Shown: piece after piece, positions 7,791 through 17,200 of the stretch
Position numbering within the stretch: position 1 is the stretch's first letter
How the letters are laid out: every line of letters starts with the position of its first letter
NCBI RefSeq assembly: GCF_900215315.1
Contig: NZ_OBEB01000005.1
Coordinates: forward strand, 305,416-369,415
From: Arsukibacterium tuosuense
Lineage (GTDB): Bacteria > Pseudomonadota > Gammaproteobacteria > Enterobacterales > Alteromonadaceae
Direction of reading: 5' to 3'
DNA length: 64,000 nucleotides
The notes under the pieces: model-generated
Told to the model about the DNA's origin: nothing
Seen by the model: the letters and a program-made list of their open reading frames with translations, nothing else
The model's database searches: none
Program-made: the position numbers and the translations under genes

Positions 7791-7807
7791 TTACCTGATA
7801 ACAGTAA
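7791..7807. promoter_or_regulatory. Candidate activator site TTACCTG-ATAA-CAGTAA
   Basis: An imperfect inverted repeat centred about 104 bp upstream of the -24 GG of the yqjD-like promoter, related to the sites at 2977-2986 and 5418-5431. Confidence 0.45.
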
Positions 7808-7830
7808 ACATTACAGGCATCAGTTAAATA

Positions 7831-7857
7831 AAAAGCCAGACTGAAGTCTGGCTTTTA
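7831..7857 (-). terminator. Terminator of lysS
   Basis: Stem GCCAGAC / GTCTGGC with a 4-nt loop; on the minus strand it is followed by TTTTTATTT. It lies 15 bp after the lysS stop. Confidence 0.88.
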
Positions 7858-7871
7858 TCGTCTGAAAAGAG

Positions 7872-9410
7872 TTACTTATCGTGCTGTAAACGCATATGAG
7901 GAAACAGAATAACATCGCGGATAGAGGCTGCGTCAGCTAACAGCATCACTAACCGGTCAATGCCAATACCCTGACCTGCGGTTGGTGGCAAGCCATGTTC
8001 CAGTGCAGTAACAAAGTCTTCATCGTAAAACATTGCTTCATCGTCACCGGCATCTTTTTGTGCGACCTGCTCACGAAAACGCTCGGCCTGATCTTCAGCA
8101 TCATTTAACTCGCTAAAGCCATTGCCGAGTTCACGGCCACCAATGAAAAACTCAAAGCGGTCGGTGATTTCCGGGTTATGGTCATTGCGCCGGGCCAGCG
8201 GTGAAACTTCTGCCGGGTATTCGGTAATAAAGGTCGGGTGGCGCAGCTTGGTTTCGACCAGCTCATCAAACACTTCCATTAAAATCCGGCCATGGCCATA
8301 GTTGGCTTTAACTTCAATTTTCAGGCTTTTTGCCAGCTCTGCCACCGCTTCGCGCGTGGCCAACTGTTCTTTGGTCACGGTTGGGTTGTAATGAAGAATA
8401 GACTCGGTCACTGACATCCGGGCAAATGGCTTGCCGAAGTCGAACACTTCGCCCTGATAAGGCACTTCAGTGCTGCCCAGCACGTCAAGTGCCAGACCAC
8501 GGAACAGTTTTTCCGTTAAATCCATCAGGTCATTGTAGTCGGCATAGGCCCAGTAAAACTCCAGCATGGTGAACTCCGGGTTATGCCGGGTCGATACGCC
8601 TTCATTGCGAAAGTTACGGTTCAGCTCAAACACCTTCTCAAAACCACCTACCACTAACCGCTTTAAGTACAACTCAGGCGCAATACGCAAAAACATCTGC
8701 ATATCCAGTGCATTATGGTGAGTTTCAAACGGCCGGGCTGAGGCGCCACCCGGAATAGCCTGCAGCATTGGCGTTTCCACTTCTAAAAAGCCGTGATCAT
8801 TAAAAAAGCGCCGGATATAAGCCACGGTTTTGCTGCGCACCAGAAAAGTATGGCGCGACTGCTCGTTGGAAATTAAATCCAGGTAACGCTGGCGGTAACG
8901 CGCTTCGTTGTCGGATAGACCGTGGAATTTATCAGGCAGGGGCCGCAGCGCTTTAGTAAGCAAGCGGATATCGCTAAGCCATACCGTTAACTCGCCAGTC
9001 TGGGTTTTAAATAAGTGGCCGGTAGCACCGATAATATCGCCTAAATCCCACTTTTTAAATTGCTCGTTGTATACGCCTTCAGCCAGGCTGTCGCGGGCGA
9101 CATACAGCTGAATTTTCCCGCCCATGTCAGCAATGGTAGTAAAGCTGGCTTTGCCCATAATCCGGCGGGTCATAATGCGGCCGCCTAAACTTACGGTAAT
9201 CTTCTGCGCTTCCAACTCTTCCTTGGTTAAGTGATCGTATTTGGCTATCAGCTCAGAAGAGATACTGTCACGACGAAAATCGTTCGGGAACATAAAGCCG
9301 TCGGCGCGCAGCCCGGCTAATTTATGTTTTCGCTCAGCAATCAGCTTGTTAACGTCCTGAATTTCGTCATGTGGGTTCTGCTGTTCAGCCATTTTTGATT
9401 CCTGAGTCAA
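7872..9410 (-). CDS. lysS: Lysyl-tRNA synthetase, class II
   Basis: 512 residues, close to the usual 505. It charges tRNA-Lys in the cytosol. The N-terminal OB-fold anticodon-binding domain covers about residues 70-160 ([23 protein letters not shown] start) and the class II catalytic core follows: motif 2 at [20 protein letters not shown] and motif 3 at [13 protein letters not shown] near the C-terminus. It follows prfB by 22 bp, the same prfB-lysS order as in E. coli, so the two are probably co-transcribed. No sign of damage. Confidence 0.97.
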   Translation of the reverse strand: MTQESKMAEQQNPHDEIQDVNKLIAERKHKLAGLRADGFMFPNDFRRDSISSELIAKYDHLTKEELEAQKITVSLGGRIMTRRIMGKASFTTIADMGGKIQLYVARDSLAEGVYNEQFKKWDLGDIIGATGHLFKTQTGELTVWLSDIRLLTKALRPLPDKFHGLSDNEARYRQRYLDLISNEQSRHTFLVRSKTVAYIRRFFNDHGFLEVETPMLQAIPGGASARPFETHHNALDMQMFLRIAPELYLKRLVVGGFEKVFELNRNFRNEGVSTRHNPEFTMLEFYWAYADYNDLMDLTEKLFRGLALDVLGSTEVPYQGEVFDFGKPFARMSVTESILHYNPTVTKEQLATREAVAELAKSLKIEVKANYGHGRILMEVFDELVETKLRHPTFITEYPAEVSPLARRNDHNPEITDRFEFFIGGRELGNGFSELNDAEDQAERFREQVAQKDAGDDEAMFYDEDFVTALEHGLPPTAGQGIGIDRLVMLLADAASIRDVILFPHMRLQHDK

Positions 9411-9432
9411 GTGAGTATTAGCGTTATTTAAC

Positions 9433-10531
9433 TTACAAACCGGCTTTTAAGCTGGCTTCAATAAATTTGTCGAGATTGCCGTCCAGTACCGCCTGGGTAT
9501 TGCGAGTTTCAATACCGGTGCGTAAATCTTTAATCCGTGAATCGTCCAACACATAAGAGCGGATTTGACTGCCCCAGCCGATGTCCGATTTGGTATCTTC
9601 CAGCGCCTGCTTTTCGGCATTCTGCTTTTGCAGCTCAAACTCATACAGCTTGGCACGCAATTGCTTGTAAGCATTGTCACGGTTTTTGTGCTGTGAGCGA
9701 TCGTTCTGGCACTGTACTACTATATTGGTCGGTAAGTGGGTAATTCGTACCGCAGAGTCGGTCCGGTTAACGTGCTGACCACCGGCACCCGACGCCCGAT
9801 ATGTATCGATACGTAAATCTGCCGGGTTAATGTCGATTTCAATATCGTCGTCAATTTCCGGCGCCACAAATACCGAGGCAAAAGAGGTATGGCGACGGTT
9901 ACCTGAGTCAAACGGGCTTTTGCGCACTAAACGGTGCACGCCGGTTTCGGTACGTAACCAACCATAGGCGTAATCGCCGGAAAACTTAATAGTACAGCCC
10001 TTAATACCGGCGACATCACCATCGGTGACTTCATACAGTTCCGGCTTAAAGCCTTTGTCTTCACCCCAGCGTAGGTACATACGCATCAGCATGCTAGCCC
10101 AGTCCTGCGCTTCAGTACCGCCTGAGCCCGCCTGGATATCCAGATAGCAGTCGTTCTGATCATTTTTACCAGAGAACATCCGCCGGAACTCCAGCAAGGC
10201 CAGCTGTTGTTCCAGCCCGGCTAATTCTGTTTTTGCTTCTTCGAAGGTTTCTTCGTCTTCCGCTTCTACCGCCAGTTCGACCAGGCCAGCCACATCTTCC
10301 AGCCCCTGATCCAGCCGGTCGATGGTCCCCACCACCTGCTCCAGCGCTGAACGCTCTTTGCCCAGTGCCTGGGCTTTTTCCGGGTTATTCCAGACGGCGG
10401 AGTCTTCCAGTTCGCGCGAAACTTCTTCTAAGCGCTCTTTTCTGCCATCATAGTCAAAGATACCCCCGAAGCACGTTAGTGCGCTCAGTCAGATCTTTAA
10501 TGCTATTGTTCACCGGATTCACTTCAAACAT
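9433..10531 (-). CDS. prfB: Peptide chain release factor 2 with programmed +1 frameshift
   Basis: Release factor for UGA and UAA stops. Translation starts at ATG 10531 and reads 25 codons ([20 protein letters not shown]...) to an in-frame TGA at 10456-10454; the ribosome shifts +1 at CTT-TGA-C. The Shine-Dalgarno-like GGGGG before TAT CTT TGA C is visible, exactly the autoregulatory arrangement of E. coli prfB. The joined protein is 365 residues, the same as E. coli. It contains the GGQ peptide-release motif ([17 protein letters not shown]) and the SPF stop-recognition tripeptide (RKSPFDSG). An automatic call from 10335 would miss the first 65 residues. Confidence 0.96.
10454..10470 (-). promoter_or_regulatory. 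prfB: prfB programmed frameshift site
   Basis: On the minus strand: GGGGGTATCTTTGAC. A purine-rich internal Shine-Dalgarno lies 3 nt before the slippery CTT, and the UGA stop follows. Low RF2 activity favours the +1 shift and so more RF2. Confidence 0.95.
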
Positions 10532-10665
10532 GGATTATCTCAGGCCTTAAAACGGTCGAAAAAATTGTTGCGGATTATAGCAAAGATATGGCTGGCAGTG
10601 CAGCCATCTATTGATGTTTTTCTTAAGCAGCTTGCCGGCCTTGCCTGGTAGCAAAACCGGCAGAG

Positions 10666-12396
10666 TTAACTTAGTGCTGTCATATAGCGAACAATAAGTT
10701 GCAGATTTTGCTGCTCGCGGTATTCATTAATATCCAGCTGATAGGCCAGCCGGACTTTTTTGACGTTAACATCAGGCCAGGTTTTATTATCGGCATTAAA
10801 CCAGATAGCATCCACTAACAGGCCATTTGGTCCCTGCAACATCAATTTCAGGTGACGCTCTGCCAGCATCTTCTGGCTGATTAAGCTGAATTCGCCATCA
10901 AATACCGGCTCTGGAAATGCCTGGCCCCAGGGACCGGCGTTTTGCAGCAATTGAGCAAAACCAATATCAAAACAATCAGCTTCCAACTCACCATCGCTGT
11001 ATATCACCGCTGTCAGTTGCTCGGCAGTTAAATGCTTTTTAGCGGTCAGGCTCAGCGCCAGCTGAAAAGTCTCCAGCCGCTCAGCGGCAATGGTTAACCC
11101 CGCCGCCATGGCATGGCCGCCAAATTTCTTAATCAGCCCGGGATACTGACTGGCAATTTCTTCCAGCAAGTCGCGGATATGTAAACCGGGAATAGAACGA
11201 GCCGAGCCTTTCAGCTCGCCGTTGTCACCCTCGGCAAACACGATAGTCGGCCGGTGAAACTGCTCTTTTATCCGGCCGGCTAAAATACCAATAACACCCT
11301 GATGCCAATCATTGCGATACAAACACAGACATTCGGGCAGGCTGCTACCATCAAACGACAGCTTGCTTAAAAACGCCTGGGCTTCCAGCTGCATACTTTG
11401 CTCTATCGCCCGTCGCTCAACATTCAGCGCATCCAGCTCGGCCGCATACTGACGGGCTAAACCCAGCTCAGGTGCCAGCAGACAGCTTATGCCAAGCGCC
11501 ATATCGTCCAGCCGGCCGGCTGCATTTAACCTGGGTGCCAGCGAGAAGCCAAAGTCGCTGGCGGTCAGTTTTTCAGCGCGGCGATTGGCAACATCAATTA
11601 ATGCCTGAATACCGGGCCGGCATTTGCCATTGCGAATCCGCATTAACCCCTGATGCACCAGAATTCGGTTATTGGTATCCAGCGGCACCACATCAGCTAC
11701 GGTACCCAGCGCAACCAGATCAAGCAGTTCAGCAATATTGGGCTCGTTCAGGCCTTTGTCAGTAAAGTACTTATTTGCGCGTAAGCCTGCCCGTAAGGCC
11801 ATTAACAGATAAAACGCTACCCCTACCCCGGCCAGCGCTTTACTGGGGAAAGTACAACCGGGTTGGTTCGGGTTAACGATAGCATCGGCATTAGGCAGAG
11901 TATTACCAGCAAGGTGATGATCGGTAACCAACACCTTTACTCCGGCTTTTTTTGCCAGCGCCACCCCTTCTACCGCCGAAATACCGTTATCGACGGTAAT
12001 AATCAGTTCAGCGCCCTGCGCCACCACTAATTCAGCCAGTTCCGGTGTAAGGCCATAACCGTACTCAAACCGGTTAGGCACCATATATTCCAGGTATTTA
12101 AAACCAAAGGCTTTTAAGCCGGCCATCAGCACGGCAGTACTGGTTGCGCCGTCGGCATCAAAATCACCGACAATCACGATATGTTGCTGTTGTTGCAAGG
12201 CATTGGTTAACAGTTGCACCGCCGCATCAATACCTTTCAACGCACTGAAGGGAAGTAAGCCGGCTGCGCCCCGCTCAAGCTCTGAGCTACTGCTAATCCC
12301 GCGATTCTGATATAACCGGCGCAGCACCGGATGCAGGTTCTGCGCGATAACCTCACCGGATACCGGCTCGCGCCGGCTGATTTGTTTTAACTGCAC
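10666..12396 (-). CDS. recJ: Single-stranded-DNA-specific exonuclease RecJ
   Basis: 576 residues, the usual length. It degrades single-stranded DNA 5' to 3' in RecF-pathway recombination and mismatch repair. The phosphoesterase core shows GDFDADGATSTAV (motif I), the DHH motif (TDHHLAGNTLPNA) and the DHHA1-associated GGHAMAAGL. An OB-fold C-terminus follows. It lies in the conserved block between dsbC and prfB. Confidence 0.96.
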   Translation of the reverse strand: MQLKQISRREPVSGEVIAQNLHPVLRRLYQNRGISSSSELERGAAGLLPFSALKGIDAAVQLLTNALQQQQHIVIVGDFDADGATSTAVLMAGLKAFGFKYLEYMVPNRFEYGYGLTPELAELVVAQGAELIITVDNGISAVEGVALAKKAGVKVLVTDHHLAGNTLPNADAIVNPNQPGCTFPSKALAGVGVAFYLLMALRAGLRANKYFTDKGLNEPNIAELLDLVALGTVADVVPLDTNNRILVHQGLMRIRNGKCRPGIQALIDVANRRAEKLTASDFGFSLAPRLNAAGRLDDMALGISCLLAPELGLARQYAAELDALNVERRAIEQSMQLEAQAFLSKLSFDGSSLPECLCLYRNDWHQGVIGILAGRIKEQFHRPTIVFAEGDNGELKGSARSIPGLHIRDLLEEIASQYPGLIKKFGGHAMAAGLTIAAERLETFQLALSLTAKKHLTAEQLTAVIYSDGELEADCFDIGFAQLLQNAGPWGQAFPEPVFDGEFSLISQKMLAERHLKLMLQGPNGLLVDAIWFNADNKTWPDVNVKKVRLAYQLDINEYREQQNLQLIVRYMTALS

Positions 12397-12481
12397 ACCT
12401 GATACCTGCTTTATGGTTCTATTTTAAATATAACGTCGTTTGTTTTAGTTTTACGCTGAAGCAATGACAAAAGCAGCAATA

Positions 12482-13216
12482 TTATTTTGCCTCTAACTGC
12501 TGCAGCAAGCCTGCAACAGGTTGGTAACCAGGAATAATCCGGCCACTTGCCAGGATTAGCGCTGGCGTACCATTAATGCCAAATGACTGACCCAGTTCAT
12601 AGTGCTGTTTAACCGGGTTGTCGCACATGGTCGGTGGGTTGCGTTTGCCGTCTTTGGCCAGGTCCATCGCTTTTTGCTGATTACGTGAACACCACAGGTG
12701 CTGCATTTCCAGGGCAGTTTTACTGTTTAAGCCACCCCGTGGAAACGCCAGATAACGGATTGTTACGCCGGCATTATTGTAGTCTTTCATTTCACTATGC
12801 AATTTCTGACAATAGCCACAGGTCGGGTCGGTAAAAGCGTACACAATATGCTTTTCGTCTTTAGCCTTGTATTCAATATAGCTGTCGGCTACCCCAGGCA
12901 GTTGCTCACTGACATAGTTGCGCATCTGCACATCATTGACCAGCTCTTGCTGCTGTAAATCGTAAATATTGCCTTCAATAAAAAACCGGCCATCAGTGCT
13001 GGTGAAAAATAAACCGCGCTGGGTAAAAACCTGCAATAAACCGGGCATTGGACTGTTGGCAACGGCATTGACCTGCAAACCAAGCGGTGCCAGGCTTTGT
13101 GAAATTTCTGACAGCTCTGGCGCGTCGCCTTGTTGCTGCGCCATCACAGCGGAACTAAAACCAACACTAAAGCTTAAAATGCCCAGAGTAAGGGCGCCTG
13201 ATAACCAGTTTTTCAT
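12482..13216 (-). CDS. dsbC: Thiol:disulfide interchange protein DsbC
   Basis: 244 residues from the chosen ATG, preceded by AGGAAAG; an upstream in-frame ATG at 13255 would add 13 residues before a normal signal peptide and overlap xerD. A Sec signal (MKNWLSGALTLGILSFSVG, cleaved near AVMA-QQ) is followed by the N-terminal dimerisation domain (to about residue 80) and a thioredoxin-like domain with CGYC (DPTCGYCQKLH) and the cis-Pro segment NGTPALI. It isomerises wrong disulfides in periplasmic proteins and is kept reduced by DsbD. The xerD-dsbC-recJ order matches E. coli. Confidence 0.95.
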   Translation of the reverse strand: MKNWLSGALTLGILSFSVGFSSAVMAQQQGDAPELSEISQSLAPLGLQVNAVANSPMPGLLQVFTQRGLFFTSTDGRFFIEGNIYDLQQQELVNDVQMRNYVSEQLPGVADSYIEYKAKDEKHIVYAFTDPTCGYCQKLHSEMKDYNNAGVTIRYLAFPRGGLNSKTALEMQHLWCSRNQQKAMDLAKDGKRNPPTMCDNPVKQHYELGQSFGINGTPALILASGRIIPGYQPVAGLLQQLEAK

Positions 13217-13247
13217 ACACTTTCCTAATTGGCGTAGCTGATAATCA

Positions 13248-14177
13248 TTAGCCACGCGGATGATGTTGTTGATGCAGCCGTTGCAAACGTGCCTGAGCTA
13301 CATGGGTATAAATTTGGGTTGTTGATAAATCACTGTGTCCCAGCAACATTTGTACTACCCGCAAATCAGCGCCATGGTTCAGTAAATGAGTGGCAAACGC
13401 ATGACGCAGGGTGTGCGGCGACAGCTCGGCCTGAATGCCCGCTACTTTCGCATAAAACTTAATCCGGTGCCAGAAGGTTTGCCGGGTCATCTGGCTGCCG
13501 CGGCTACTGGCAAACACTAAATTACTGTCCCCTTTAACAATATCTGCCCGGGCCTGACGCAAATAACGGCTGAGCCAATCCTGGGCATCTTCCCCCATTG
13601 GTACCAGTCGCTCTTTACTGCCTTTACCCAGCACTCTAAGCACGCCCTGGTTAATACTCACTTGCTGCAGGGTCAGGCTAATCAGCTCAGTTACCCGCAA
13701 GCCACAGGCATACAGCAGTTCCAGCATCGCTTTGTCCCGGAACTGGATCAGCTCATTGCAATCAGGCGCCTGCAGCAGCGCTTCTACATCCTGCTCAGAT
13801 AGGGTTTTAGGCAAACTACGGCCGATTTTCGGGTTTACCAGCTCGGTTACCGGGTTGGTGGCACAACGGCCGGTTTTATGATAATGCCGGTAAAAGCGGC
13901 GTAAACTGCTTAACATGCGCGAACTGCTGCGGGGGCTGACTTGCTGCTGATAGCGCTTAGCCAGAAACTGGTTAATCAACTGGCTATCGGCGTTCAATAA
14001 TTGCTGCTGCTCAGTGGCCAGAAAACGGGCAAACAGGGTTAAATCGCTACCATAGGCACTGAGGGTATGCGGGCTAACGTCTTTTTCCAGCCAAAGCTGA
14101 TCTAAAAACTGGCTAATCAGTTCAGCGTCGGCAGCAAAAACCGTGGCAAAATGAGCGTCGTAGTGGTCAGCAGTCAT
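13248..14177 (-). CDS. xerD: Site-specific tyrosine recombinase XerD
   Basis: 309 residues from the ATG at 14177; an alternative ATG at 14207 adds 10 residues, and neither start has a good ribosome site. With XerC it resolves chromosome dimers at dif. The N-terminal SAM-like core-binding domain (FLDQLWLEKDVSPHTLSAYGSDL) is followed by the catalytic domain with Arg (ACGLRVTE), Lys (GKGSKERLVP), HxxR (HTLRHAFATHLL), His (LLGHSDLS) and the Tyr nucleophile (TTQIYTH). The neighbourhood (dsbC, recJ) supports XerD rather than XerC. Confidence 0.95.
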   Translation of the reverse strand: MTADHYDAHFATVFAADAELISQFLDQLWLEKDVSPHTLSAYGSDLTLFARFLATEQQQLLNADSQLINQFLAKRYQQQVSPRSSSRMLSSLRRFYRHYHKTGRCATNPVTELVNPKIGRSLPKTLSEQDVEALLQAPDCNELIQFRDKAMLELLYACGLRVTELISLTLQQVSINQGVLRVLGKGSKERLVPMGEDAQDWLSRYLRQARADIVKGDSNLVFASSRGSQMTRQTFWHRIKFYAKVAGIQAELSPHTLRHAFATHLLNHGADLRVVQMLLGHSDLSTTQIYTHVAQARLQRLHQQHHPRG

Positions 14178-14244
14178 GTTGGGCAGCGAAGTAAAACATG
14201 GCACCATGTTACCCGAACTCAGGCCCCAAAACCATGCGCAGCAC

Positions 14245-17200
14245 TCAACTGCCAGTTAAATCTGGCAATCGAGCCACATAACGCCTAACAGTTAATATCA
14301 GCAAGCCGCACAACCAGAGCAGCTGCATTGAGCCTCCGCTGGATTTAACCACCACAGTGCTTTTATACCACTGTGCAGTGACCTGAAGGTCCTGCGCTGG
14401 CATGGATTGAGGTAATATTGGGTTCCAACCTTTAAAGCTATAACCCTGACGCACTGGCGTAGGGGCGTTTATCCCACTGCCAAAGTTCAGAGAAAGGGGG
14501 GCGAGCGCCTGGCCACCGACAGTATCAAACCGGATTTGATACTGATTAATTTGCCACTGCGCCACGAATGTTATGTCTTGTTCAGGCATGGTTGCTGGCA
14601 GTGCCGGTGACCAACCTAAGAAGCTATGGCCTTCCCGCACAGGTGGAGCAATATCAAGCTCAGAACCATATAACTGTGTAACTGCAGCTACAGTACTACC
14701 GCCATTAGCGTCAAAGGTTAAGGTATAGCTATTGCGCACCGCCAACACACCAGGGTCACGAATGACACCATTAGCCTTAGCATCGTCATCATTCGGACCA
14801 CCATCTTCAATGGTGAGACGAATACAAGCATCGCCTTCGTTCAAACCTGAGCGCCAGCTATCGGACGATACTCCGGGGCAATTGCCAAGTGCATTACGTG
14901 ATGCACTTTCAATGTGGTTATTGCCATCTTCAACAAAATCCTGCCAGACTAAGTTCACCAGCTTACGCCATAAGGCTCCAGTTGGAGTGCTCTGCCCTGC
15001 AGGCAATGGAATCGCCACAGACACTGACTCCCCGGGGCTTTCCAGACCAATGATGTCCATATTCACCAGGAAGCCCAGATGCTGGTATCCGGTATCCAGC
15101 AGGCTGCCTTCAGTTAGTGCAACGCCAAACTGACCACTTTGCCAGGACTGCTGCTCACTGAATAAACCCAGCGTCAGCTGATATTGATTAGGCACTTCAA
15201 TATAAAGACCCGATTGTCCCAGACATTGAGCCACCCGGCTACTGCCATCGCCTTGCGGACACAATGGCAGACGATTAGGCACGCCTGCTTGTGGATTCTG
15301 GCTTGCAGGGATACCGCTGACTCCGCTATTGCTGCAATCAGCTACCGGACAGTCGGCCACCACATTCAAGGCCAACTCCAACTGGCCTTGCTGCGCTCCG
15401 GCTTCTGCCGTCAGTTTCACGTAGTAGCGCCCTGAGGCAAGGCCTTCCGGGTTAAAGCTTGCCGAAGCGCCACTTGCGCTCAGCTCAAGCTCAGTAGCTT
15501 GCCAGCTAAACTCAGCTGGTACACCATTTAGCTCAGTTGCAATCAGTTCAACCAGACCACCACTTTGCTCGATGACGAAACCTGATGCTGCATCCTGGGT
15601 AACACTTGTCTTTAACACCAGAGGCAACTGCTCTGTCTTTATTGCCAGGCGCTGACGATGCGGCGATCCCAGCAAGGCTTGCTCCAGGCCATCGTTTAGC
15701 AAAGTTAGCTCACTATCGCTGGCAGCCGTTGCGGTTAACATAAATGCCTGACGTCGCATATCTTCAGCGTTCAATTCAAGGAGGCTGTTATCAAGTATGA
15801 CCTGCTCGCCCTTTATCTCAACCCGCACCGGGTAGTCAATCGGCTCATCGCTCAGCCAGACACGAGCCAGGGCTGGCGTATCCTGCTGCACCGGCTGACT
15901 GCTGGTGGTAAAGGCAATGTATGGCAGTACATCGAAGGTAACACTGACTTGCTCACCCGAGATATTATCTTTGAAGTCAAACGTATAACGGCCAGTACGC
16001 TCCGTGCTAAACAAATAGCTGCCATCATCCTGCAGAGTTAACAAGGTGTCAGCATCGCTGATATCGCGCCACTCGGTTGTACCGCTGCGGGTTTGCTGCA
16101 AGGCTGTCAGCACTTGCTCGCCAGCGCCTTCACTCAACCTGAATCTTCGTGCTTCTGCGCTGCCTGCAGGACTGCTGTCTTCAATCTCAAGCTCAACGGC
16201 TGCAAATACCATCAGGCTAATGGCACAATCTTTCTGGATAACTGCGGTGATAACCTGATTACCTGAACGACTGGCCGCACAGTTGCTCTCTATCTGCACA
16301 AAGGTATCCTCGGCTACGCTAAGTGCAAAGCTGGCATTATTGCCAAAGTTGACCTGCTGGCTGGCCGGAGTAACATTGCCTTCACCGGTTAAGGTGGCCG
16401 TCACCGTGAAATTGTTCTGGCTCCACTGTGCAGTGACATTAACATTGCTCGCCGGCATGGTTACTGGCAACGCTGGTGTCCAACCCGCAAAGGTATAACC
16501 TTCACGCGTGGGCGTAGCCGGTGCGGTAATGTTAGTGCCAAAGTTGGCCGTGATCGCCGCTACGGCAGAACCACCAGCGCTATCAAAGCTAACGGTATAC
16601 ACATTGACGGTCCACTGTGCAGTGACATTAACATTGCTCGCCGGCATAGTTGCTGGCAACGCTGGTGTCCAACCCGCAAAGGTATAACCTTCACGCGTGG
16701 GCGTAGCCGGTGCGGTAATGTTAGTGCCAAAGTTGGCCGTGATCGCCGCTATGGCAGAACCACCAGCGCTATCAAAGCTAAGCGTGAAACTATTTACACT
16801 GTACTGCGCTGTGACGGTGGTATTAGCGGTGATTGTGTTAAAGTCTCTATCCCAATTAGTGAAGCTATGGCCTGTGCGACTTGGATTGGCTGGTGGCGTG
16901 GCACCACTACCATGATTCACCGTTTCGGTTTTTAAAACCGTGCTATTCCAATCAACAAATGAAACGGTATAGCTCTTGATACTGTATTGCGCCGTCACCA
17001 CAGTATCGGCGGTGATACTGCTAAAATTGGCCGGGCTCCAACCAGTGAAGCTGTGCCCGACACGACCAGGTTCGGCTGGAGCTGTTGCGCTATCGCCATC
17101 CGGGACCGTTTCAGTTTTAAGAAGAGTGCCATTCCAATCCTGAAAGGTCACTGTATAGCCACTTGTTACCCACTGGGCATACAAAGTAAAAGTGCCAGCC

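Noticed and set aside
10336..10531. prfB as a frameshifted pseudogene
   Set aside because: The break is the canonical programmed CTT-TGA-C site, and the joined length is 365 residues, as in E. coli.
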